Shown one piece after another: positions 12,450-24,520 of a DNA stretch of 64,000 bases. The notes under the pieces were generated by a model. The model was given only the letters and a program-made list of their open reading frames with translations. It made no database searches and was not told the DNA's origin. The position numbers were made by a program, and so were the translations under genes. Source of the DNA: Hormiphora californensis (taxonomy: Eukaryota; Ctenophora; Tentaculata; Cydippida; Pleurobrachiidae); contig CM035355.1 in assembly GCA_020137815.1 (NCBI GenBank), positions 1,349,963 through 1,413,962 on the forward strand, written 5' to 3'. Numbering within the stretch: the stretch's first letter is position 1; every line of letters begins with the position of its first letter.

Positions 12450-14837
12450 ATGCTAGCCATTATCATGGCTCGTTCGCCACTGGTTCTAGTAGGGGCACTT
12501 TTCCTGGTATCCACGGGAGTGCTAGGGCGAAATCTTCAAGACCCGGAATTCAAGCCAGTACCAAGGGTCGTTAATGGGGACGATGCTTCAGTGGGGGACT
12601 TCCCTTTCTTGGTAAGATACCTATCAGGTTGGAGCTTAGTCAAAAGACCTTGCGAATTCAGTCGAATTTTAAATGTATTTTAGCTCAATTATACAAAGCA
12701 TCACTTGAAGAAGGAAACTATATAATCCCTTTGCGTGCAGGTTCTGATTTTGGCGACTTCCGCCTATGGTGCTGATGGGGAGTCTATGAACCAGTGTGGT
12801 GGTTCTAATTATCAGTGACAGGATTATACTGACTGCCGCTCACTGTGTTGTTAGAGACATCGCCGTCACAGATTCCTCAGGTTCAACAACCGACGAAACT
12901 TTCTTTCCTTCTGCTATCACCGTAAGTTTTTGATTTTTGTCCGTGCGAACGCAGACACAGTGTCCTAGCTGCGACTCACCGTAAGTGCCGACACGAATGT
13001 TAGCTGCAATGTAAGTGCCACACACTACAATGGACGTCATGAAGTTAATTAATTAGTCTTGTCGTCCTTCGGTTAACTACCTAACCTAGCCCGTCAGACA
13101 CCGTGCAACTGCAAGGTATACGTTCTCTTAAAACACTAAAAACTACTGAGTATTCCACACTTCTCGTAGGTCACAGCCGGGGAGGGCGATCAGACTACCG
13201 ACGAGAGTTCAGAACAAACCGTAACGGCTTCTGGAATTATCGTACATGAGGATTACGATGGCACCACTGTCGCTAACGACATAGCCCTGATCATCCTTGA
13301 CAAGGCTCTTACCCTAAACACCAAAGTCGCGAAGATCGAACTACCCGAAGGGGACGCGAGTTCTTTCTATGCCGACGGTGCCGCTATTACCGTTGCAGGT
13401 TAGTGGATGAGATGGTGAAGTACTTTAGTACTTGTTTCACTAACTAGATAAGTTCATCATGACCTCATTGAAAATGCCTGGCCACGCACAACAGCGTTTA
13501 CCTCGTGGAAGTGCACCATTGAAATCTGGGCCCCTGATATAAATTGTAGAAATCGTGCCAATCTGGGTCCTTTACTATATTAATATACTAATCCTTTAGT
13601 TAGTACGAGAGTTCTCTTCTTATTCTCGACAATGGAAGCTAATTGATTTACACATCGTCTAATGTGGTAACTTCCTATAGAGTGCTGATGGTAACCGTCG
13701 ATAAAGGAACGATGAAATATATCTAAAACACTTGCCTTATTATCCCACTATTTCAGGATGGGGAACAACGGAGACGGGAGACATCTCAGATACGATAAAG
13801 AGTCTGGCCTACGAGGTAAAGACTGATGCTGCCTGTAAGGAAGAGTACAGTGACTTGTTGGATGGTATGCTGTGCACGGGCAAGAAACCAATGACCAGTA
13901 AAAGGGCAGGAACTGGTGATTCTGGTAAGTTTCCCAGGGAAAATTTCCCTCTAGTTGTGTCCCCTAGAACCTGTCAGAGCATTAGCCTATAGAACTGTGT
14001 TTCTTGTTTGAGATACCCCTCACAACAACCAATAAGTGACTCAACAATGACCTGATCCCTTCTCAGGTGGTCCCCTATTCACCAAGAACAATACAGAGTG
14101 GCTGCAGTTGGCTCTGGTTAGCTGGGGTCCCTCTGAGATCACTGAAACTTCCTGGGATGTTAACAGTAATGTTAACTACTACAGAGACTGGATCACAACC
14201 AACATGAATGCGTGAGTGGAGAGTGAGATTGTTACCTTAACTAGGGAGAGGGAAATATACAATGGGAACAAGAATAACTGCATTATGATTCATAATGCTG
14301 TGTTTCCCCTAATAATTAGGGGAGAGGGAAAACTATTTCTGATAGTCTTATAGTGATCATAAATAAGTTTCACGTTTGTTTAAAACCACAGGTAACTGCA
14401 AACTAACTCATGATCTTTGTTCAGTGCCTTTACTGAGTATAACGTTGAGTACCAAGCCAAGGATACAGCTCAAACCATTACCATCTCGGACATGAGGAAC
14501 AGGCTTTACAAAGTAATGACTTTCGTTCCTGCAACTAGCACGAAATATGCTTCAATCAGTAAGTTGAGATTTGGGTATGAGACTTTCTTGGTGGGATCAC
14601 ATCAAACCAATCAAATTTAGACTTAAGTGCTTGGGTATGATAGTAGCTGTAATTGATATATTATTGAGGACAGGTACTGAGACATTCACTTTCGAGTTCT
14701 TCGCTTTAAAACCATCACCATCCATCTCAAAATTCATTTTCCCATCAAGTGACTTGCGGTATTCATTACTCGCCTGACAAATTGGACAATTTAAATTTTA
14801 AGAAACCTCCACTCAATCAATCTGAGTTCTCTCTCTC

Positions 14838-14899
<62 letters not shown>

Positions 14900-14904
14900 C
14901 TCTC

Positions 14905-14945
<41 letters not shown>

Positions 14946-17900
14946 CTCTCTTTCCAGCAATTAAAAGTGGAGACATGAAGGAAGCGGACTTTGTAATGCT
15001 CTACGACGGAAAGGACATGTCTACGGCCAAAATGATCGCTCAACTATCGGGAACTTTGAAGGTACTAACCGGATGAATTTAGGTATTCTGTACAGATTTG
15101 TAGATATGGTGGTCGGGTTGAAATCTGTACAGATACGTGCAGAGTTACTTTAAAAACCGTATTACTGATCTTCGGAACCTTTAGTTTACTAATTAAATAT
15201 ATTACCTGACCTAATCCTCCGTTTTCTAATAGGAAACAACGTACACTGCATCTACCACTTCCGGTCTCACCCTTGTAATAATGACTAGTAGCGCTGACAA
15301 GAGCACTGGACTGAGCTTTGAAATTAGACAAGTGGGTGCTGCAGGAGCCTTTACAGAAACATCGTGTGCTAAAGGGTAAGTGATGCTTCATGAATAACTC
15401 TTTCAGTCTTGCTCCCTTATTTTCTTGGTAACGCAGTTCCCCCTACATTGCGGGCACGCTAAAACGTGCCTTACTATCGCAATGCCCTATGTAGACAGAG
15501 GGGTAACTTCGTTACCAACTTATTTTCAAGGTTTTGGAATACATACTATAAATGTAGACAGATAAGAGGGAGAGAGAGGGACAATGCATAATAGAAAAAG
15601 AGAATGACTAAGAGAGAGAGAGTAAGAGACAGAAATAGTTGCGTGTGTGCCAGCAAGAGAGATCCTGTGGAGTGTGCAGATGTTGGGCATGGTGTACCCT
15701 CTCTTACCGGGAAGGAGGAGGGAGAGAATAAGTGAAAGAGATGTCTCTGTGAAACAACGAGTGGTTCGCTTTCTTAGGATTACCTACGTCCTGCGATCAG
15801 TACCTACGGAAAAGTATTTAGAACACACCACTATGTAACCATACCAACCAGTAAAGTCCATTTTTATTCAACTGTTCACCCCTCAACTCATGCGCGTGCG
15901 ATATTTTTATTTACGCTGTGCGCGCTACACGTTAACATGTGATAAACGCGCAAAACAATTCCGCGCACGACTTTGGGGGTGAACAGTTGAAAAAAAAATG
16001 GAGTATAGTCACGGAGCTATGATCACTCTGAAACAGTTTAGGATAAAAAGTTAATGAAGGGGAATCTAGAGACTTAAAACGTTAGTACCTCTTGACAGTG
16101 GATCTTGCTTGTCCTTCCATTGTTATCCAAAGAATATATAAAACTACTAACTTATCTTCGAGGGACAGTAATGAAAGAGCCGGGAGCTGTTTACTAATAT
16201 TCAAAATGAAAAACAATGTGCCCAACACTGTTTTTCAATTTCATTCCAACGGTTTAAGCCCCCATAACAAGAATTATTTGCATTATGTATCCATAATGCT
16301 ACGTTTCCCTGCACTGCCCTCTTCGATTTGCCATTCAACTCGCCCAACTGTCCGCAAAATGTGGATTTGTGTTTTTCGAATTTTTGAACAAAACGCAGAA
16401 CAGATTTTTCAATTTCTCATTACATTTTCCCCGATCAAAACGAGCGGCCGATATAAAACAAATTTTGCCACGCGTTACAGTTTATAGCTGCACGCCCCTC
16501 ATAAAATTTCAATTGTTTGCGTGCGCGCATGTTACTCCGCAAGTGTCAGATCGCGCGCGCCGCGACGTTGCCCCTCGCAACGAAAGTGTGACCAAAATGG
16601 TCCCTCTACCGATTAGTTAGTATACCAAAATGTCGTTTTCGAATTCTAACCCTGCTATTTGTAAAAAGGCATCCGGGTGAATGCCTTCGGCATTCACCCG
16701 GGCAGGGAAAAAATATACCAACTGATTATAATCCGATAAAACTTACTGTTATAGTTCAAAACCTGATACATAAGACCATCTGCAGATCCTAGTTTATCTA
16801 AAAATTGTATCCAATCAACCGTATCTCCTTCCCAAAGTGGTACACATGTATCTTCATTCGACTCCTTAAAAACAACCTATATAAAATGGTAACTGGTAAG
16901 ACTAGCTATCAATAAATCTGCTAGGTACCCGGCGTGTTCTCAAAATGAAGTTACTCAAAACGAAGTAAGAGGAGGGTGAGCTTTTGACAGAAGCCTTTTC
17001 ATGTTTTACTTACATGCAATGCGATATCGGTGCCTTCCAGAATTGCCGATAGACTTGTTTTTGTTTTACTGAACCTCCAGATATAATTCTGGGCAGAGTT
17101 AGGGACGGCAATGTTAGAGATCGTTCCACAGTTTGCCAAAACAAATTTTATCATCGTCGACTTGTTGATAACTGCGAGTGCTGAAAACAACTCGCTTTCC
17201 CCGGATTTACCAACTGCCAGTTGGATTGTACTTAAAGATTTGGAGAGCACCCGGATACTGGAACGTTCAAAGTTGTGGGTGATTTTCTGGTTTATAACTA
17301 CCGGCATCCAACCTGTAGTAAAAGGGAAACGAATCATTTTCTGAACCTATACTAAAGTTTGAATTGTGACTCAATAAATGAAAAACACAAAACAGAACCT
17401 AAACTTTAGGTTGGTTCAATATCAACACAATTTATTTAACATACCTGTTGTTATACCCACAACCACCTCTGTCAGGACAATGTCCGTGCTCACACCAGAC
17501 AGCATGACATATCTACCAACCGCATCACAATCAAATATGTAGATGTTATCGGCTTGTGTGAGTTTTCCACTCAGCTCCATAGTGCCACAGGACACCGCTG
17601 ATCCCCCTTCACTTTCTACAGAGATGTCGTATCCTGAGTTACCACTAACACATTTGTTCCAATTTTCCATGCTTTCCAGGCACCAATACTGTTGTTCAGA
17701 TTTTGGGAACTCCTCCATAAACAGGTAGTGGAGGGTGACCAAGCGGACGTATTGAGTCGCCCCAAGGTCAAATTTAATCCAAGTTGCACCATTTACCGTC
17801 CCTGTAAAAGGTGCGGAGATTATGCTCAAGGTTCTAGATTCTCGGCCAGTGAGCAAGCAACTCTGGCTATTACTGAAGCCAGGGGAACATCGCCCTAATT

Positions 17901-20279
17901 ATAAACCTTGCTACCAGGGGACTACAAAACATAATTATAAACCTACCAAAGGTCGAGATATCTTTATCAAACATCAGGGATGGATCCTGCACCGAATATG
18001 GGATTTTGGATTGAGTAGATGATACTGGAGAGATCTCATTTGGCCCCAACTTCAACTCTGATGAAAATTGAAATTGTTTACTGTTAAATTTACTACATGT
18101 TATGGTTAAAACAGCTATGAAAACAAAGTATGTGTATGACTTTATCAAACCTCTCGTTGGGGCAGTTGCCGAGACTCCAGGTGGGACCTCCAGTAATAAC
18201 CATAACGGGTGACAACTAAAAATCTGGACATTTTTCTGTGAGCTCTAGCGCCGGTCTCGTTTGAGATACAGCTTCGGGCCAGTGATAGAACGAATTTTCA
18301 GACAATTTTGAATCAGAATAACATAACCGGAAAGACTAAAAAGTTCATTTTCATTGCCATATCGCAACATTTCCTCTTGACCCACCAAAGCATGTAGTAC
18401 GGAGATTTGAGATTTCTATGTGATCAGAAACAACCTTCCCGATGAAATAGAATTCTCAAAATTGGAAGTCTGGTTGTTCATGCCATGACCAACATAACTG
18501 CCAAGTTTCAACATTTTAGCTTATCAGGGAGTTGGTTTTCCACGTCATAAATGTTTCGAGAGATCGTCAAAATGGCGATTTCTCAAATTACCTGTAAACT
18601 ACGATTTGAAAGGTTTGTTACAGATGATTCTGTGATCAGAATTGAGATTAACGGAGTGTGGAACAAAGTTAATTTCGTACAAAATTGTCTGAAAAATCAT
18701 TCTATCGCTGCCCCGAAGCTGTATCTCAAAAAGAACAGGCGCTAGAGGTGCTAGAAAAGTGTGTAAATTTCACGTAATACATGCTTTGGTGGGGGAAGAG
18801 GAAGTGATGCGATATCGCAATGAAAATGAACTTTTAAGTCTTTCCCGTTGTGTTATTCTGATTCAAAATTGTCTGAAAAATCGTTCTATCACTGGCCTGA
18901 AGCTGTATCTCAAACGGGGACGGCGCTAGAGCTCACAGAAAAGTGTCCAGATTTTTAGTTGTCACCCGTTACCAGCACCAAGACCAACATTTCAACAGTA
19001 CTAAACAGCTAAAAAGGAAGATTGAATTATAACAAAAGAATGGCTTATTAATAAAATCATACGAGGGGGAAATCAGATCTATACTGTTTATTTTTTCCCC
19101 GCCCGGGTGAATGCCGAAGGCATTCACCCGGATGCCTTTTGCAAAAAGGCATAGGGGTTTAGAATTCGACAAGTTTACATACTAGTGAAGTGTCACGCTT
19201 TTTTTGTCCCGTGACGTAACCCGATTAGTTGCGAGGGACAACAGTGTTGCTCCTTCATCAAATACTTCAATGGCACGTTTTCAGGAGATGTGAGCCGCGC
19301 AATGTGGCACGCAATTTAGTGCTACTAAAACACAATTTGTTCTATACGGTTTGAGTGATTCATAAATGATCGGAAATGTCTGTCCCGCCTTCACATTAGA
19401 TGGTTATGAAAATAAAGGTTGGCGGGGAAACATAGCATTATGAAACATAATACAGTTATTCTTGTTGGAGAGCAGTTGTAAGCTCACGAGAGTAACATAC
19501 AAAGTGTGGGCATTGAACATTGGGATTCAGGATACGGGAGGGAGAGCCGAGTGTCTCCACACATAATACTACTAAGAATAGTAACACCTGCAAAATACAC
19601 TGATGGCGGTATTATAGTTATACCCGCTGCTCCTTCATAACACAACAAATGTTTCAGATACGCGAGGTGTAAAGATAACAAATACTGTGTCAGTACCCAA
19701 CTGTTTTGCGATGGAGAGGGTGGTGAATGTAAGTAAAATTGTGTTAACTTGCTGTAAATGTTGCAATAATTGTGCGGTAAAATATACAGATCAAAACGGA
19801 ACAAAATTTAGCCAAAAAGAAGCACTGACAGTTAATACATTACGAATAACGATGGGTTCGGGCCAATAAGCCATATGTCATAAAATAGGTCGATATTGCT
19901 TAAATTAGATACTCGTTATTGTGTTTTCTAGTCTATTGTCCAATATTTCTCCTCCGAAAATTAAGCATTATATATCCGCCTGCTGCTAAGAGCCACATGC
20001 TGTTTCATCATCCTGGTAACGACCGTGCCTCTAGGCATTGACTACAGCGACGAAGACGCGGACTATTGTAAAGAAGTGAAGAAAGATAACGATGATGGAA
20101 ATGATGGGGATGATGGAAAGGGAGATGATGGAAAAGGGGATGATGGAAAGGGAGATGATGGAAAGGGCAACAAAACCAACAATGACACTAAATCAGCTAC
20201 CTGGCGAACTGTTGATACCTTCCCTTACACCTTATTTGCCATTGCATTTACTTTCCTTGTCCCTGCATTCCTTCAATGA
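12450..20279 (+). CDS. Secreted/GPI-type trypsin-like serine protease with CUB-like and LDLa modules
   Basis: Ten exons join in phase: 12450-12611, 12741-12921, 13170-13398, 13757-13924, 14067-14211, 14425-14558, 14958-15061, 15233-15375, 19658-19728, 20035-20279. Exon 1 gives a signal peptide (MARSPLVLVGALFLVSTGVLG) and the zymogen cleavage site PRVVNG. The S1 triad is visible: His in TAAHC (exon 2), Asp in NDIAL (exon 3), Ser in GDSGG (split between exons 4 and 5). Exons 6-8 form a CUB-like domain (FVMLYDG). Exons 8-10 form a six-cysteine LDLa module ending C-IDYSDEDADY-C. A GDDGK-repeat stalk and a hydrophobic C-terminus follow, as in GPI-anchored proteins. About 526 residues. Oddities: exon 2 is one base too long (181 nt between phase-0 introns), shifting frame near 12806 just before the catalytic His. 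Position 189 appears to be Arg, and Cys191 and Cys220 are both absent. A second last exon lies at 21349. Confidence 0.8.
12800..12815 (+). other. One-base frame disruption in protease exon 2
   Basis: The reading CGGS... runs into TGA four codons later. Skipping one A after TCT restores ATT ATC AGT GAC AGG and then TAAHC. The exon is 181 nt and its flanking introns are both phase 0, which independently requires one surplus base. It could be a sequencing error, a real null allele, or recoding. Confidence 0.7.
14829..14945. repeat. (CT)n microsatellite in protease intron 6
   Basis: Nearly pure (CT)n ends about 12 bp before the exon 7 acceptor, so it may act as, or interfere with, the polypyrimidine tract. 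Confidence 0.85.
15425..15518. repeat. 94-bp palindromic element
   Basis: It begins TTGGTAACG and ends CGTTACCAA, with matching inner segments including GGCACGCTAAAACGTGCC. It lies 50 bp after protease exon 8 and is probably a tiny fold-back element. Confidence 0.6.
15858..16001. repeat. 144-bp inverted-repeat (MITE-like) element
   Basis: The ends are CAACTGTTCACCCC and GGGGTGAACAGTTG, each flanked by CCATTTTT or AAAAATGG. The interior is rich in CGCGC. There is no coding potential. Confidence 0.6.
16240..16715 (+). repeat. Copy 1 of a dispersed repeat family (hairpin core)
   Basis: It carries GCATTATGTATCCATAATGC near 16278 and, near 16670, the hairpin CCGGGTGAATGCC-TTC-GGCATTCACCCGG followed by GCAGGGAAAAAA. 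An inverted, diverged copy sits at about 19085-19465. Related fragments occur near 780, 14275 and 43745-43985. Confidence 0.55.
16747..18148 (-). CDS. Secreted protein with an F5/8-type-C (discoidin)-like domain, nested in a protease intron
   Basis: Four minus-strand exons fit in phase: 18148-17943, 17872-17445, 17312-17014, 16876-16747 (about 354 residues, 3' end not found). It starts with a signal peptide (MIKSYTYFVFIAVLTIT). Exons 1-2 resemble a galactose-binding discoidin fold: MFDKDISTFG, ATWIKFDLG, VRLVTLHYLF, then a late DCDAVGRYVML and a final hydrophobic strand. The rest is unrecognised. The exon 1 donor is GTTTAT (weak) and is chosen because it keeps frame. The exon 4 donor is GTAAGT, so at least one more exon is expected. 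A candidate acceptor at TAGCAG (about 16645) would give a short tail made of repeat DNA. Such domains usually bind sugars or lipids outside the cell. The gene runs antisense to the surrounding protease. Confidence 0.65.
18205..18969. mobile_element. TA-flanked miniature element with about 190-bp inverted arms
   Basis: The ends are ACGGGTGACAAC and GTTGTCACCCGT, both flanked by TA. The arms (18205-18393 and 18780-18969) remain complementary for about 190 bp, and a further partial arm copy lies inside. There is no transposase. It ends 57 bp upstream of the discoidin-like gene's start codon, so it forms that gene's immediate upstream region. Confidence 0.75.
19085..19465 (-). repeat. Copy 2 (inverted) of the repeat at 16240-16715
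   Basis: On the minus strand it reads AACAAGAATAACTG, TTCATAATGCTATG, TTGTCCCTCGCAAC and the CCCGGGTGAATGCC hairpin, in the same order as copy 1. The middle has diverged. Together the two copies bracket the discoidin-like gene. Confidence 0.55.
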
Positions 20280-20567
20280 TGAATAGATCAGACTCAGTAC
20301 TCACAAGGACCTTTAGGATCCGGACCTATAGAACCTTCTCATAGCTGAAAGGCTGAACAAACCAACTTCTGATTCCACTAGGAACTTTTACTCGCGAATA
20401 GAAACTACTAACTAGCTATGTATTGTATACATTTTTGTATAATTGAGAATTTTAATGTTTGTAGATATTTCAGATTCTTAGTAAAAATAATGCCTTTTTA
20501 CTTCTCACGTCTGCTGTTCGACCGTGCAGACCTAGGGGATTGGGTGTCCCCCTTTCCTTCTCGGTGT

Positions 20568-21139
20568 GCGGACTCTAGTGCTACACTCTAAGTCTACAGT
20601 GGACTCTATATCTAAATTTAGACTTAGATAAAGAGTCCAAATAAGTCTAAACTCTAGGAGGACTCTATCTCTAAAAAGTCTAAACAGGGCGGACTCTTTA
20701 TCTAAAAAGTCTACAAAGAGCGGACTCTATATCTACATAAATCTAAATTAGACATGGAGTCCGCCATTCTCAGCGAACTCGAGATTTCGGCCGTTAGGCC
20801 GGAAACGAGAGTTTGCTGTACCTCTATACTAATTGAGAAGTGTTAGGGCCATTATTTGGGTTCGAGGTTAGGGTTAGGGTTAGGGTTGGGGTTAGGTTTT
20901 GGGTTGGTTTAGGATTTTAGACATAGAGTCCGGGTTGGGGGATTTGGCGCCAAAATGTACCAGGGGACTCTATGTCTAAAAAGTCTACACAGTGCGGACT
21001 CTATATCTAAAAAGTCTACACTGGGCGGACTCTTTATCTAAATTTTTTTCAAAGTCTAACTGTAGATAAAGAGTCCGCTTTTAGATATAGAGTCCGCCTT
21101 GAATTTAGATAAAGAGTCCGTTAGCACTAGAGTCCGCCC
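20568..21139. repeat. Inverted-repeat block of GGACTCTATATCTAAA words
   Basis: The block opens with GCGGACTCTAGTGCTA and closes with TAGCACTAGAGTCCGC. In between are about a dozen direct and inverted copies of GGACTCTATATCTAAAAAG-like words. It lies between the two alternative last exons of the protease and could fold into a large hairpin. Confidence 0.65.
20867..20892 (+). repeat. Short interstitial (TTAGGG)n
   Basis: Three to four TTAGGG repeats are followed by degenerate GGGTT words inside the 20.6-21.1 kb repeat block. Too short and too internal to be a chromosome end. Confidence 0.7.
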
Positions 21140-21348
21140 ACCTTCCTTCTCTTCCCATGTTCTCGGTTTTTCTCTGTTTCCTTTATTTGGAATCACTTCG
21201 TGTGCATGAGGGGCTATAGTCCAACTACCTTTCAATACTATTGCTCTACTGGTGGCTGTATTCGAAAAATTTATCAAACGAACGGCGTTAGTAAACCCGG
21301 CATCTCTCTTTACTTTCTCGTTCTTCTCTCACCCCTCTATTCTTGCAG

Positions 21349-21482
21349 GTATGGACTACAGCGATGAAGACACGGCGTACTGTGAAACTGTTAAGGAGAG
21401 TGGGGGAATCAAGCTGAGCTCTTATTCAGTAGCACTAATTTCCACGTGTCTTATGGTCTTTGGAGCGCTCATGAACACATGA
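21349..21482 (+). CDS. Alternative last exon of the protease gene
   Basis: It is preceded by a strong acceptor (TTCTTGCAG) and enters in phase 1, exactly as the exon at 20035. Joined to the exon at 19658-19728 it gives C-MDYSDEDTAYC, the same LDLa ending as the other version (C-IDYSDEDADYC). It then has a short linker without the GDDGK stalk and a hydrophobic tail ending LMVFGALMNT. No second copy of the preceding LDLa exon lies between the two, so an alternative last exon is the simplest reading. The resulting protein is about 489 residues. A dead duplicate is possible. Confidence 0.65.
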
Positions 21483-24400
21483 TGGTGAAATTATTACATT
21501 TTGTTGGTCTTATGTATTGTAGATTGGAACGGGATGTTTTTGTAAGTCATTTTCAGTCAGATTTATAATGTTTTGGTTTCAGGTTTGGGTATGTTATGTG
21601 TATTTGTAAATGGAAGGGTTTGTAAATATTAATATTTAAATTGTATTTTTAGATTATTTACGTTTGTTAAGAATTGTAATTTGATTCTGTCAGTATTCTA
21701 GTTAAATTTAAAACTACAATTTTTAAACACGACTTGTATCTTTATTACGTTTTTACGTGCAATCCAGTTTCAATATACGAGAATTGCAGTTACATAGTTG
21801 CTTCACGTTTGAGGTTGACCTGACCTCATAAAAAGGCAAAAGGGCGCTTCTTTCGGATCGGGTTTGAACTTATTAATCATCATATTATTTTGTTCGTATA
21901 AGTGGTATAATTAGCCTAACAATATCAGCACCCACCCCACAGTGACAAAAAGTGTTCCCAGTTCCATGTTGGAGGATATTAATTTATGCTAATCGTCATT
22001 GTATCACTACTCTGACTACGGTGTATCTAGCCTTTGTGGCGCTAGCATTTCTACTACTAGACAAACTGCATCTGTAACGCAGTACAGTTGATCTTTGTTG
22101 AGTATGTGGTCAACAGGTTGATCTACTATATATATGCCTCCTCCCCGGCTGTATCTCTGTGGTTTCTGTGTGTTACCCATGGTACTATCCTCCATTAGGA
22201 TCCATTAGTCACATGTTAACTGGAAATCTTAAAAGCCCCCAAAAAGCAATCTCAAAAATTGTAAACTCAATTTATTGCATCGTGAGCATCTAAAATCTAG
22301 AAAATGAATTGCTCGCGTTTTTTGTTGATTGGCAGACAATGACTGATTGGAACACGTCAAAAGTTAATGAAATATTGAAATTAGCACTGGCAGAATTTGT
22401 CTAACTCTTTTGAAGTGTCACTTGCGCAATGTTAATTTAAAATTCTTAATGACTCCAAGACCTTGCGTGAACACTGAACACTGGGAGTGGGAAGCGATTC
22501 CGGTTCATTGAATCATTGAACTCTCCAATGATTCTTGATTGCTGTACTGTACCATGAGTACACCCACTCACTCTGGACTAACCATGATGATGCCATCATG
22601 CTCCCTGAAGGGATCATGACAGACCATTCAGACCATGATGGTATGGCACCTGTTGTTTCAAGTGTGTGCCAGGTGCAGCACCTGTCTGCAGTTTAGTACC
22701 GCACCCAATTCTAGCCTGGGGGCAATACCTTTCCGTATCTTCTTCTTCTTCGATATCTCTACCTCTATATCTTCCTCTCTGTTAACACAATTTTCTATCT
22801 CTTTCTTTCTGTCTATCCCCGTTTGAAATTGGTCCTGCCACGATAGAAAGAGACATGTCCATCTAGACTGCAGAAGTATTTGATTCGCACACTGGGGTCA
22901 CGAAAGGGCCAGCTTACGGTATCCGACATTGCTACTAATTTGTCATCTTCTAGTCTGGGTGAATGAATCTCCGACAAGAATAGTTCCTTCATGGATCATT
23001 GCATAGAGATCATAATTTCTTTTCTCTCTCTGATCAAACTCGAATCAAAGGTAGCCGTGGTGAACTTCATGAATGCCACTGAATCTTCCATTTTTTCCCG
23101 GTTTCACGCTTCTCCCCCCCCCCTCTCTCTCTCTCTCTCTCTCCCCTCTCTCTCAACTAAATAAACTCTGTGTGGGTAGCTATATAATTGAGGCACAGTA
23201 ACGCGTTGTTCGGTTTCTTGTCACGTGATAAATGCCTCCCCTACTAAATTAGCAGTGGAGAAGCGAATTCGGCAACATTGGGGGTGGTGCAATAGTCACT
23301 CTTCTGATTTTAGTAGACAAGAGGGAGAGAGAGAGAGCACTTCAGTCCATTAATCTGCCAGTAACATATTTTAAAGTGGGGTATAATTTTCACAATTCGC
23401 GACACCTTTTGACAAATGACCCTTTTTGTGGGGACTGCTGCCAGGAGAATGAGTAGAGGGGTAAAAAGGACAAATTTGACTACCAATATATTCTACCACC
23501 ACACCTACTTTGACTTGAACAGCTCTTCTACTTTTCTCATTTTTGTTCTTCAGACGGTCTCGTCAGTCGTTAGCTATACTTCCATCTAGACAAAGAGACA
23601 AGAAGATTGTCTAGATGAGCTCAGATCAGCTCCTTTTATGTTTATATACCCTGCCGTGAACTAGCCCGGCACAATAGAGAGTACAGCCTAGTAAAACTAC
23701 TGAGTACTACCACCCCAAAACAACTTCTTTCAGCCTCATTGCTTGTGGAACGTGACCGGTCCTGTGCCATCCTTACCTCCAAATTTCTGCTCTTGGTTGC
23801 CTTGGTAGCTTGACTACACATGTCCGATTGACTGTATCTTGAAGTGATCACAATCACCCCCGGACTAGTATTTTGCTTTGCAGTTTTAGAGGTGTCTCTT
23901 GCAACACGTCGTTCTGAATTATGGTGCTCCTAGAAGTATGCAAGGTACAGATTGCAGTGCATTGAATATACTTTGAATTTACTGCAGCACACACCTTCTT
24001 ATATCGCACTGTCCAGTTCTCTATAATCACAGCAACCCAAGATGTGTTTCACAAAACCGCTCACCATGAAGAGGGGCCACACCTTCCCCTAACAGTAGCA
24101 CTTTTTACAGAGACACATACATATTTTGAGTAGTGTGCATTACCCAATAACTTATCGAGCAGTCCTGATTTTCAGCTTGCACCGGCCACTCGGAGATGGA
24201 CAGAGGGAAGAAAGGGTGCTTAGCTGCCACATGAGAGAGTGGTTAGAGAGGGGAGGGGCTAGAGATAGAGGGAGCTGTTTAAAAGTACGGTTTGGGAAAT
24301 GTGAGCAATGCAGCTGCATAGCTTGCACGTGGTAATCACAGCTCTCTAGTCAGCATCCCCTCATTTATATGACAACGAAAATTCTTCCTCTGATCCCTCT

Positions 24401-24520
24401 TTCTGTCCCTCTCTGATCCTTATTTCTGTCCCTCTTTCTCTCTCTCTCTGATCCCTCTTTCTGTCCCTCTCAGCTCTGATCCTTCTTTCTGTCCCTCTCT
24501 CACTCTCCAGCTCCCATTTT

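Noticed and set aside
12840-13040. Minus-strand frame opposite protease exon 2
   Set aside because: Shadow of the S1 coding exon on the other strand.
20867-20892. Chromosome end
   Set aside because: Only three to four TTAGGG units, internal, with genes on both sides.
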